Shown here in pieces: positions 8,097 through 15,453 of a stretch of DNA of 62,934 nt (positions are counted from its first letter, which is position 1; every line of letters starts with the position of its first letter). The notes beneath the pieces are model-generated. The model was not told the origin of the DNA. It saw nothing but the letters and a program-made list of their open reading frames with translations, and did no database searches. A program made the translations under genes and the position numbers. The stretch lies in IMG/VR virus record IMGVR_UViG_3300020400_000006, positions 1-62,934 of that record; one strand, 5' to 3'. This stretch comes from a virus.

Positions 8097-9002
8097 TTAG
8101 ATGTTATCTTGTAGTCTACCAGACAATCTCATATCTGTCAAGTTTCGTTTTTGAAGATACTCTTTTGCCATAGTAGTTGCTAATTTATATCTATCACTTT
8201 CTTTATCGTATGGAAACATAGTATATTGTTTAGGGATTTTATTTTCACAAAAAATTTTATAATCATGGTTATCCAAATCAAGATAATCATATTCAATTTT
8301 ATTATCTCTAAGTGTTTGTTCTACATTTCTATTGTTTCTAGTGAAATCGTCTAAATGTTTGAACACTAATTCTTTATCAAGATACCATGCATCTTCTACA
8401 TTTTTTACATTTACATTGAATGTTTTATTAGTAGCAGCAGATACAAATAGATTTATTCTAGCAATAGTAATATCTAATAAATTCTCTTTGTAGGGTATTA
8501 TATTATTACATGTTCTAAAGTGTTTTGTAAATGGTTTATAGAATATTTGTGGATGTGGTTGAGGTAAAAATAGGTCACATGTGCATAAATCATTGAAGAA
8601 ATGGTCATGCCATTTTCTACCATGATCTTCGTATATTGGATAAAGTTTTCTATTATTTTCTTTCCATGTTCCTACCTTGAATTTCGTTTTTGGTGGATTA
8701 TTCTTGCCATATCCTAGATAATCTTCATATACAAAGTATTCTATCTTTATACCTGTATCTGTATAATGATGTAGCAATTGCTCACTACTAAGACTATCAA
8801 CTTTTATTACTGGAGTTATTGTGTCTGAGTCATCATATCTTTTATATTTTATATGGTGTTGATCTAAATCATGATACTCCCATTTATGTGATACATACTT
8901 ACCACCAATTTGCATTTGAGTGACAGTTTTTCTATTGTATCTAAATAAACCATTGAAATATGCTTTACCATAGTGCCTAGCACCCCAGATGACAAATTTC
9001 AT
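8097..9002 (-). CDS. unknown ~290-aa paralogue family, member A
   Basis: 301 residues, first gene of the minus operon. The N-terminus (VIWGARHYGKAYFNGLFRYN) shows a strand-loop-helix with a G...G-K pattern and NRKTV. Later come a KWEYHDLDQHHIK strand, a CNNIIPYKENLLDIA segment near residue 175 and IEYDYLDLDNHDYKIF near residue 245. It is diverged from B-D and resembles member F at 22.2 kb, which also starts with a WG....GKA.. loop. A 35-bp divergent gap separates it from 9038. Confidence 0.8.
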   Translation of the reverse strand: MKFVIWGARHYGKAYFNGLFRYNRKTVTQMQIGGKYVSHKWEYHDLDQHHIKYKRYDDSDTITPVIKVDSLSSEQLLHHYTDTGIKIEYFVYEDYLGYGKNNPPKTKFKVGTWKENNRKLYPIYEDHGRKWHDHFFNDLCTCDLFLPQPHPQIFYKPFTKHFRTCNNIIPYKENLLDITIARINLFVSAATNKTFNVNVKNVEDAWYLDKELVFKHLDDFTRNNRNVEQTLRDNKIEYDYLDLDNHDYKIFCENKIPKQYTMFPYDKESDRYKLATTMAKEYLQKRNLTDMRLSGRLQDNI

Positions 9003-9011
9003 ATCATGCTG

Positions 9012-9031
9012 TATAATGATCTTACTATAAT
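9012..9031 (+). promoter_or_regulatory. divergent promoter region, two TATAAT boxes
   Basis: The 35-bp space between the minus operon start (9002) and the ATG at 9038 holds TATAAT at 9012-9017 and 9026-9031. The first fits a start near 9024. Promoters for the minus operon must also lie here or inside the + gene. Confidence 0.5.
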
Positions 9032-9037
9032 ATATCT

Positions 9038-9424
9038 ATGAAAAAAACACTACCACCCAACTACGGATTTGACTTCCCTATACAATGGAAAAATGGTGAT
9101 TTCAAAGTTGGTGATGCGGTAGTATGTGGTATGCAGAATCTAGACTATGGTATTGTATCATTTATAAGTAATGAATACTTGACAGTGTGCACCGCTTGTG
9201 GAACTGGCACAGATGAGTTACCACATAGAGATATAAAAGTGGTAGTATCTAAAGTAGTACCAATTAGAAAATTAGAAAAACATGAATATACCAAACTGGC
9301 AACATCACTCAAAAAAGGGTGCCAAACGGAGACTGCGACCTCAAAAATTGAGACAGGCAAGGAAAAGACGCTCGCAATTTCTCACACGCTTAGAAAAAGA
9401 GTCGAAGAGAAACCAGTTGAATAA
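9038..9424 (+). CDS. hypothetical protein
   Basis: 128 residues. Residues 1-85 look like a small beta domain (GDAVVCGMQNLDYGIVSFISNEYLTVC). The C-terminal 40 residues are Lys/Thr/Glu-rich and probably disordered. No family recognised. It is followed 8 nt later by an intrinsic terminator. An overlapping basic ORF in another frame (ATG 9282) competes for the last 140 nt. Confidence 0.65.
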   Translation: MKKTLPPNYGFDFPIQWKNGDFKVGDAVVCGMQNLDYGIVSFISNEYLTVCTACGTGTDELPHRDIKVVVSKVVPIRKLEKHEYTKLATSLKKGCQTETATSKIETGKEKTLAISHTLRKRVEEKPVE

Positions 9425-9431
9425 GTGTCAC

Positions 9432-9458
9432 AATCGCCCACACAAGGGTGATTTTTTT
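9432..9458 (+). terminator. intrinsic terminator
   Basis: Stem AATCGCCC / GGGTGATT (one G-U pair) with a 6-nt loop, followed by a T run ending at 9458. Confidence 0.8.
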
Positions 9459-9461
9459 ATG

Positions 9462-9467
9462 TATAAT
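9462..9467 (+). promoter_or_regulatory. -10 box of early-type promoter
   Basis: TATAAT directly behind the terminator and 23 nt before the ATG at 9491; no clear -35 box. Confidence 0.5.
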
Positions 9468-9490
9468 ATTAGTATATCAAACAAAACAAC

Positions 9491-11695
9491 ATGCCTGTAA
9501 ACATAGAAATCAAAGGTAACTTAGCAAGACTACTTGCCACTGAGAACCTTATTGTTGAGCACAAAAAAGTAGAGACTGCTCAATTCAACACACAAACAAG
9601 AGTTTTGACTCTACCCATATGGAATACATCAAGTAATTTTGTTTATGATATGCTCGTAGCACACGAGGTAGGTCATGCATTATTTACTCCATGCGTTGAT
9701 TGGAAACAAGATAAGTACAAATCTGTACCTCACTCATATGTCAATATTGTAGAGGATGCACGTATTGAGAGACTCATGAAAAACAAATTTGCAGGTCTAA
9801 ACAGAGATTTCTACAAAGGATATGAAGAGTTGAACTCAAGTGACTTTTTTGAATTGAGTGACAAAAATGTCAATAAAATGAAATTTATCGATAAAATCAA
9901 TCTATACTTCAAACTAGGTGCCTTTCTATGTCTTGAGTTCAATGATATTGAAAATCAATTCATCACTGAAATATCACAATCAGAAACATTTGAACAAGTT
10001 CTTGACATTTCACTTAGAGTTTATCAGTATTCTAAAGAGCAACAACAAGCAAGACAAAAAATGCTTGACTTAGCACAAACAAGTGAAGATAAAAACAACA
10101 ATGATGATGAGGATCTTCAATCACCATCATATCAAAGAGATTATCAATCAGAAAGTGATGATGAGATTGATGACTCTGCAGATATTGATGATCCTGATTT
10201 TGAACCATCAGATGAAGTTGACGATGATGATGAAATTGACGGTGGTAGCACTGCAGGCAATCATGCGGGTGATTGGAATAACATTGATGAGAGTGATACT
10301 CAAGATGCATTTGACAATAACAGTGAGAAACTCAGAGATACTGATAGTAAAGAAACCACTTATATCAATCTACCAGAGGTAAGACTTGACAAAGTTGTTG
10401 TACCATTTGATGTTATCAATGAATACCTAACAGATCACTTTCTTACTGAGAAAACAAGTCAGCAAGATAATCATACAAACTACGTTGGTAATGCGATTCT
10501 CAAAGACACAAATGATTTCAGACAGTACAAAAAGTCAGCATCTAAAGATGTCAATCACCTTGTAAAAGAGTTTGAAATGAAGAAATCAGCAGATTCATAC
10601 GCTAGACAGGCAACTGCTAGGACAGGTGTTCTTGATACATCTAAATTGCATACTTATATGTTCAATGAAGATATATTCAAAAAGATAACTGTTATTCCAG
10701 AGGGTAAAAATCATGGTCTTGTGTTTTTACTTGATTGGTCTGGTTCAATGTCTAACATACTTGAGAATACTTTGAAGCAATTATTCAATCTAGTATGGTT
10801 TTGTAGAAAAGTCAATATACCTTTTGAGGTTTATGCCTTTACAAATGATTCATGGTCATTATGGGGTGATTACAACGAGGAAACAAGATATTATGAACTT
10901 GATGGATCTAAACTTGTAAAGTCATACAATACAAATGATTTACATATTGAGGGTGGTTTCAGAATGGTAAACATTCTCACTAGCACTGCAAAATCTAAAG
11001 ATATTGACAATATGATGCTAAATCTATGGTTACAAACAAGAGCGATGAACTTTCGCATGTATAATTGGGGTCGCAAGTTTACTTTATCAGGAACACCACT
11101 CAATGAAGCAATTGTGTGTGTAGGACAACTCACTAAGCAATTTATCAAAAATGCTAAGTTGCAAAAATCTCATGTTATTATATTGACTGACGGTGATGGT
11201 TATCACCCATCATACAACCATAACTTTATATCCTCTCATACTGGTAAAGAGAGACAATGTGTAAATTCAGTGCCAACGTGGTCTAGCACAATTAGAGTGG
11301 GTAGTAGATCATTTATCTGCACCACTGGTGATGTTGATTTTACAAACAAAATGGTTGAAGCAGTAAAAAGCACATTACCAAACACAAGTTTTATTGGAAT
11401 ACGTATTCTTGATAGCAGATCATATTCATGTTTCTATAATAAGTTTGGTAGATTATCATTTGATTATTTTGAAGACATGAAGAGTGAACTAAGGAAAAAC
11501 GGTGCGGTGTTCTTCAAAAACAAATCATTTGATTTATGGTGTGGAGTGGTTCAAAAATCATTACATACAGATGCAGATCTAGAGGTAGATCAAGGTGCTG
11601 CAAAAAGACAAATCACTGCTGCGTTCAAAAAAATGAACAAGGGTAAGAAATCCAACAAATTCATGGTCAAAGAGTTCATAAAACAAATTGCTTGA
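9491..11695 (+). CDS. metallopeptidase / VWA-domain protein (CobT-like partner of AAA+ ATPase)
   Basis: 734 residues. An HEVGH zinc motif at residues 58-62 and an NIVEDARIE segment ~25 residues later (possible third ligand) form a peptidase-like N-terminal domain. Residues ~190-260 are an Asp/Glu-rich linker. A VWA domain starts near 410 with a MIDAS D415-W-S417-G-S419-M; a TDGDG loop follows. VWA proteins beside MoxR/CobS ATPases usually act as chaperone or metal-insertion pairs; cyanomyoviruses carry this pair. The stop overlaps the downstream frame, and a hairpin at 11705 separates the two genes. Confidence 0.8.
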   Translation: MPVNIEIKGNLARLLATENLIVEHKKVETAQFNTQTRVLTLPIWNTSSNFVYDMLVAHEVGHALFTPCVDWKQDKYKSVPHSYVNIVEDARIERLMKNKFAGLNRDFYKGYEELNSSDFFELSDKNVNKMKFIDKINLYFKLGAFLCLEFNDIENQFITEISQSETFEQVLDISLRVYQYSKEQQQARQKMLDLAQTSEDKNNNDDEDLQSPSYQRDYQSESDDEIDDSADIDDPDFEPSDEVDDDDEIDGGSTAGNHAGDWNNIDESDTQDAFDNNSEKLRDTDSKETTYINLPEVRLDKVVVPFDVINEYLTDHFLTEKTSQQDNHTNYVGNAILKDTNDFRQYKKSASKDVNHLVKEFEMKKSADSYARQATARTGVLDTSKLHTYMFNEDIFKKITVIPEGKNHGLVFLLDWSGSMSNILENTLKQLFNLVWFCRKVNIPFEVYAFTNDSWSLWGDYNEETRYYELDGSKLVKSYNTNDLHIEGGFRMVNILTSTAKSKDIDNMMLNLWLQTRAMNFRMYNWGRKFTLSGTPLNEAIVCVGQLTKQFIKNAKLQKSHVIILTDGDGYHPSYNHNFISSHTGKERQCVNSVPTWSSTIRVGSRSFICTTGDVDFTNKMVEAVKSTLPNTSFIGIRILDSRSYSCFYNKFGRLSFDYFEDMKSELRKNGAVFFKNKSFDLWCGVVQKSLHTDADLEVDQGAAKRQITAAFKKMNKGKKSNKFMVKEFIKQIA

Positions 11696-11704
11696 CCAGT
11701 TTAC

Positions 11705-11738
11705 AAAGTGGTACATCATCGGTTGATTTACCACTTTT
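11705..11738 (+). terminator. hairpin, probable terminator
   Basis: Perfect 9-bp stem AAAGTGGTA / TACCACTTT with a 15-nt loop and a short T run, between the VWA gene and the AAA+ gene. Confidence 0.6.
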
Positions 11739-11744
11739 ATCAAT

Positions 11745-11750
11745 TATAAT
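11745..11750 (+). promoter_or_regulatory. -10 box before AAA+ gene
   Basis: TATAAT 26 nt before the ATG at 11776, directly after the hairpin. It supports the ATG at 11776 rather than an in-frame start nearer 11692. Confidence 0.5.
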
Positions 11751-11775
11751 ACTATTATACAAACAAATCTTTATT

Positions 11776-12906
11776 ATGACACTTATTCCTCACAAATATA
11801 CAGACGTTGAATTGTTTGACTTACTCAAAAAGTATGATGACTCAGCAATCACATCAAAAGACTTACAAGAGATTGCAGATCACTTTGATGTAAAAGTATC
11901 TTCACTACGTAGAAGAATGAAGAGAAAAGGTTTTGAGTACAATGCTAAGAAAAAAACATATGCATTGACTAAAACTCAACTCAAATCTGCAAAAAAACAA
12001 CTTGAGACACAATTTGAGAAACCTCATGTTTTTGCTACTGAGCAAAAAGAGAATCTTGTGCCTACTATAGACGACACATTTATCAAGTTTGGTGCATTTC
12101 CTGATCTCAAGAAAATTATACAATCAAGATTGTTTTATCCTATCTTCATCACTGGTATGTCAGGCAACGGAAAAACTTTCGGTGTTGAACAAGCATGCTC
12201 TCAAACTAAGAGAGAGCTTATCAGAGTAAACATCACTGTTGAGACTGATGAAGATGATCTTATCGGTGGTTTCAGACTTGTCAACGGTGAGACTGTATGG
12301 CATAACGGTCCAGTTATTGAAGCATTAGAGCGTGGTGCTATATTATTATTAGATGAAGTTGATCTTGCATCTAACAAGATATTATGTTTACAATCTATTC
12401 TAGAGGGTAAAGGTGTATTTCTCAAAAAGATTGGTAAGTTTGTCAAACCTAATGAGGGTTTCAATATTGTAGCAACTGCCAATACAAAAGGTAAAGGCAG
12501 TGATGACGGTAGGTTTATTGGCACAAATGTTCTCAATGAAGCATTTCTTGAGCGTTTTCCTATTACCATTGAGCAAGACTACCCCACTGTAGGTGTAGAG
12601 TCAAAAATATTGACTAAAGTTGCAGAGTCATTGAATATTCCTATGATAAGTGAGCACAAAAACTTCATTACACACTTGTGCAACTGGGCAGAGATTGTTC
12701 GTAAGACTTTCAATGATGGTGGTGTTGATGAGATCATATCAACACGTAGATTGACTCACATCATGCGAGCATATTCTATCTTCGGTGATAAGATGAAGTC
12801 TGTTCAAATGTGTCTCAACAGATTTGATGATGAGACTAAGGAGTCATTTATTCAATTATACACTAAATTGGATGATACTGTAAATGTTTCAGAGTCAACA
12901 CAATAG
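11776..12906 (+). CDS. cobS: CobS/MoxR-like AAA+ ATPase
   Basis: 376 residues from ATG 11776; the frame extends to 11692, but that stretch holds a hairpin and a promoter. The N-terminal ~60 residues resemble a DNA-binding-like helical segment (ITSKDLQEIADHFDVKVSSLRRRMKRKG). Walker A is GMSGNGKT (residues ~127-134), Walker B is ILLLDEVD (D193), and an ATANT sensor-1 strand and SFLERFP-type arginine-finger region (AFLERFPI) follow. CobS-like genes are common in cyanomyoviruses; whether they help cobalt insertion or act in virion biology is not settled. Likely works with the upstream VWA protein. Confidence 0.85.
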   Translation: MTLIPHKYTDVELFDLLKKYDDSAITSKDLQEIADHFDVKVSSLRRRMKRKGFEYNAKKKTYALTKTQLKSAKKQLETQFEKPHVFATEQKENLVPTIDDTFIKFGAFPDLKKIIQSRLFYPIFITGMSGNGKTFGVEQACSQTKRELIRVNITVETDEDDLIGGFRLVNGETVWHNGPVIEALERGAILLLDEVDLASNKILCLQSILEGKGVFLKKIGKFVKPNEGFNIVATANTKGKGSDDGRFIGTNVLNEAFLERFPITIEQDYPTVGVESKILTKVAESLNIPMISEHKNFITHLCNWAEIVRKTFNDGGVDEIISTRRLTHIMRAYSIFGDKMKSVQMCLNRFDDETKESFIQLYTKLDDTVNVSESTQ

Positions 12907-12907
12907 G

Positions 12908-12935
12908 TTGACTCTTGATCTCAATCTGCTATAAT
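12908..12935 (+). promoter_or_regulatory. sigma70-type promoter for candidate ncRNA
   Basis: TTGACT at 12908-12913, 16-nt spacer, TATAAT at 12930-12935. The predicted start is near 12942, just before GCGAGG. No open reading frame of note follows for ~280 nt. Confidence 0.65.
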
Positions 12936-12941
12936 AAGAAT

Positions 12942-13140
12942 GTAAGCGAGGTTGGTTGAGTAGGTTTTTTGTAGAAGGTTTGACTACTCTTCTGTAAAAT
13001 GTATCCTCGCACGATTTTTGGGCATTGATATGGCAAGGGTGATCTCATTCCGACATGCTATGTAAGGATTCTAAACGGTAGTCGGTGGAAAAGGTCTTCA
13101 AATCGAACCTCATGTCATGTAAGTCCCGATTTCAACACAT
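12942..13140 (+). ncRNA. candidate structured non-coding RNA region
   Basis: A gene-free stretch between two good promoters. Pairings seen: GCGAGG (12946-12951) with CCTCGC (13005-13010) closing a domain. Inside it, AGTAG (12959-12963) can pair with CTACT (12984-12988) and AGAAG (12973-12977) with CTTCT (12989-12993); these cross, so they are a pseudoknot or alternative folds. A second domain pairs GACATG (13052-13057) with CATGTC (13111-13116), extended by AGG / CCT. I matched it to no known RNA family; it is not a tRNA. The 3' end is unknown. Confidence 0.4.
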
Positions 13141-13142
13141 TG

Positions 13143-13178
13143 TTGACAAACAGTCTTGTACATGCTATAATATGTACA
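13143..13178 (+). promoter_or_regulatory. consensus sigma70 promoter with 22-bp inverted repeat
   Basis: TTGACA (13143-13148), 17-nt spacer, TATAAT (13166-13171): a full consensus. The -10 box sits inside an inverted repeat TGTACAT-N8-ATGTACA (13157-13178), an operator-like arrangement also seen at 18599. Confidence 0.75.
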
Positions 13179-13231
13179 TACAGACCTGAGAAGTCTCTAA
13201 ACTCATTCATTGTCCCTTTATTATGTTATTC

Positions 13232-13447
13232 ATGAAAATCACTGGTTCATCTGCTATTGCTGCTGTAAACTTTGGCGAGAACAATGCAGTAGGTGTGACA
13301 TTTACCAGTAATGATACCGAGTACGGTTTTGTTGCTAAGGATGCTGCACTTGTTCGCACTGGTCTTGAGTCTGCCCTCTCAAAGGGTGAGTCCATCGGCA
13401 AGTTGATCTCAAACTATCGTACAACTGGACAACTAAAGGCAGTCTAG
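13232..13447 (+). CDS. small KTSC-domain-like protein
   Basis: 71 residues from ATG 13232 (an ATG at 13223 would add three). The pattern SAIAAVNFGENNAVGVTF, then EYGFV, then SKGESIGKLISNYR resembles the KTSC domain (small beta domain with a closing helix). Codons are unusually rich in C-ending and CGN choices compared with neighbours, and the promoter is consensus, suggesting strong expression. A strong terminator follows at 13483. Function unknown. Confidence 0.75.
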   Translation: MKITGSSAIAAVNFGENNAVGVTFTSNDTEYGFVAKDAALVRTGLESALSKGESIGKLISNYRTTGQLKAV

Positions 13448-13482
13448 TTCATAACCACAACTGAATACATTGATTTATTTTT

Positions 13483-13512
13483 ACCCCTGATTGAGTCAGG
13501 GGTTTGCATTTT
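13483..13512 (+). terminator. intrinsic terminator
   Basis: Perfect stem ACCCCTGA / TCAGGGGT, 5-nt loop, then a T-rich tail. Confidence 0.85.
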
Positions 13513-13532
13513 AAATTACATTGGAGATTATT

Positions 13533-13904
13533 ATGTCACTAAACTATGAGAAAGTATGGGAGGTAATGAATGATCTTGATGAGGTCGTTCAAAAGACAAA
13601 GATTATCTCTGAAATGTGTAATAAACTGAGAAAAACAGTTTATGATTGGACTGATGCTGATGAGGTATTGGACGAGGTTGATGCACTAAAAGGATTTTCA
13701 ACATATATCCTACAAGAATTAGACAATGCATCAATAAGAGCATGGAATAATACTGTTATTCCATTGAATCCAAATAGAGAAAAGATAAGATTAGGAAAAG
13801 ATCTTGATTCATTAGATAATGTCAAAATAGATACAGATCAATTCAAGATTGATTTGAATCAATTTAGAGATTATAACATAAGATCGGAGGATATGAAGGC
13901 ATGA
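13533..13904 (+). CDS. hypothetical helical protein
   Basis: 123 residues from ATG 13533, with GGAG at 13523 as ribosome site; the frame could open at a TTG 12 nt earlier. Mostly charged helices (EVMNDLDEVVQKTKIISEMC) and no recognisable motif. The stop overlaps the start of the next small gene by 4 nt. Confidence 0.6.
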   Translation: MSLNYEKVWEVMNDLDEVVQKTKIISEMCNKLRKTVYDWTDADEVLDEVDALKGFSTYILQELDNASIRAWNNTVIPLNPNREKIRLGKDLDSLDNVKIDTDQFKIDLNQFRDYNIRSEDMKA

Positions 13905-13981
13905 TTTATACAATGCTATCAATCATAACCATAGGTGTTATAATGGTGATATATACATTATACAAATATAATCCACATTGA
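13901..13981 (+). CDS. 26-residue single-pass membrane peptide
   Basis: The ATG overlaps the upstream TGA (ATGA). The peptide has a hydrophobic stretch (residues ~4-20, MLSIITIGVIMVIYTL) and a short YKYNPH tail, as expected for a tiny inner-membrane peptide. GGAG at 13887 is a plausible ribosome site. Confidence 0.5.
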   Translation: MIYTMLSIITIGVIMVIYTLYKYNPH

Positions 13982-13986
13982 TCATC

Positions 13987-14229
13987 ATGGCACTATCATC
14001 ACAAGTTGAGGAATCACTAAGGGATGCACAAAGTCATTTACGAAATGCTTTAGCATTTTCAGCAAGGAGTGAGAAAACTTATGTAAGTAAACATGTTGCT
14101 GACATGTTACATAGAATAGATAATTTGATAGATGTTACTGATGTAATGGAGAGGTTAGAGTCAAGAAAACAAGGTGATAAAGGTACGTGGGGTCCTTTTA
14201 TTGATGACCATTTAGACGAAGATTGTTAG
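13987..14229 (+). CDS. small conserved-type hypothetical protein
   Basis: 80 residues from ATG 13987. Helical N-terminus (SSQVEESLRDAQSHLRNALA), then HVADMLHRIDNLIDV and an acidic DDHLDEDC tail. It looks like a family common in cyanomyoviruses (from memory), with no known function. The next gene starts immediately after its stop. Confidence 0.7.
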   Translation: MALSSQVEESLRDAQSHLRNALAFSARSEKTYVSKHVADMLHRIDNLIDVTDVMERLESRKQGDKGTWGPFIDDHLDEDC

Positions 14230-15453
14230 ATGACAACTAAAGAGAATCCACAAAAGGATAACCATGTTATATGTGGTTATCCTTTTTATGCTATTAGAAA
14301 TGGTCCGAGTATAAACTATGCTCCATGTTGTTGGGCAAGGACAAAAAGCGTGTGTGGACCTCAAAACACCCCTGCTATTGATTATTTCAAAGGCAATATA
14401 TTCAATGAAATGAGGAGAGATATGTTGAGAGGTGTAAAGAGTGATTTGTTATTGGACACTTGCTCTTTATGTTATAAAAATGAGGAGAATAACGGTTCAT
14501 CTGCTAGACTTCAATCCGAGGTAGATTGGAGTGTGCTTGATAATTTTGATAGTGATGGTAAAATGATTGATAATAATAACAGATTTATAAAATTAGAACT
14601 CAATGCTTTTGGCAATCATTGTAACTTAGAATGTTATGAATGTCAACCAGACAACTCAAGTAGAAGGGAAGAGCGTTTGAAGAAGATGGGCACAAAGTGG
14701 CAAGCGATATTGGGTAAGTATTCATTTGTTGATAGGGATGTAAAAAAGAAAAATAAAGTGTTATGGAGAGAGTTTGTCAATGATTTAGTGCAACATAGTA
14801 GGAATATAAAAATGTTATCTTTTTGTGGTGGTGAACCAATGTCAATGGTATCACATTTTGATATATTGGATGCACTCATTGACAGTGGTGATTCTAAAGA
14901 GATAGAATTATATTATGTCTCAAATATGACAATGTTTACATTACCTAAAATGAGAAGATACATTGACAAATTCAAGTGGATGAACATACAATGGAGTGTG
15001 GATGGCATAGGTGAGAGAAATTATTGGTTGAGATATCCAACAAATTGGAACAATACTGTAAAAAATGTATTAGACGTGCAACAATATCTTTATTATACTA
15101 AACCATGGAAAATAGGAAAGATTGAAGCAACAATAACACCATCATTATTAGGTGTACTCAAGTTGAGAGAGACAGTAGATTGGATGAATAAACATGATCT
15201 AATGCAAGATAATCCTATGATAAACAGAATTGATGAACCAAAAATATGTCAAACAAGACATTTACCAGATGAGATAAAACAAAAGATAGGTGATGATGTC
15301 AAATCAGTGTCCGAGTATCATTATAATGATATGATGGAGAAGAGAGACCCTTATTATTTTGGGTTGGCAATAAAGTATTTTGATGCACTTGATAAATCAA
15401 GGGGCACTGACTGGAGAGCAACGTTTCCTGAGTTAGCATGTTATACCAACTAA
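14230..15453 (+). CDS. radical SAM protein (twitch/SPASM-type)
   Basis: 407 residues. The radical SAM cluster motif C131-NLE-C135-YE-C138 (CxxxCxxC) is followed by an FCGGEP motif. Extra cysteines at 33/34 (APCCW) and 78/81 (CSLC) could bind an auxiliary cluster, an arrangement known as twitch/SPASM. Such enzymes modify peptides, proteins or nucleotides by radical chemistry. It abuts the previous gene and overlaps the nuclease-like gene by 16 nt. The substrate is unknown; the neighbours are DNA-modification genes. Confidence 0.8.
   Translation: MTTKENPQKDNHVICGYPFYAIRNGPSINYAPCCWARTKSVCGPQNTPAIDYFKGNIFNEMRRDMLRGVKSDLLLDTCSLCYKNEENNGSSARLQSEVDWSVLDNFDSDGKMIDNNNRFIKLELNAFGNHCNLECYECQPDNSSRREERLKKMGTKWQAILGKYSFVDRDVKKKNKVLWREFVNDLVQHSRNIKMLSFCGGEPMSMVSHFDILDALIDSGDSKEIELYYVSNMTMFTLPKMRRYIDKFKWMNIQWSVDGIGERNYWLRYPTNWNNTVKNVLDVQQYLYYTKPWKIGKIEATITPSLLGVLKLRETVDWMNKHDLMQDNPMINRIDEPKICQTRHLPDEIKQKIGDDVKSVSEYHYNDMMEKRDPYYFGLAIKYFDALDKSRGTDWRATFPELACYTN

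Noticed and set aside
9145-10382. Overlapping frames with Asp/His- or Met-rich sequence in the acidic-linker region
   Set aside because: Produced by GAT/GAA-rich repeats of the acidic linker read in other frames.
11692-11775. Upstream extension of the AAA+ frame
   Set aside because: It contains a perfect hairpin and a promoter box; ATG 11776 gives a normal CobS-like N-terminus.
12946-13010. tRNA-like element: GCGAGG...CCTCGC with A discriminator
   Set aside because: No T-arm (TTCRANY loop) or anticodon arm fits, and the interior pairings cross; kept only as candidate ncRNA.
13070-13116. Glutamine riboswitch (downstream-peptide motif) suggested by ACGGTAGTCGG and TCGAACC
   Set aside because: The order and pairing of the conserved core do not match when aligned by eye.
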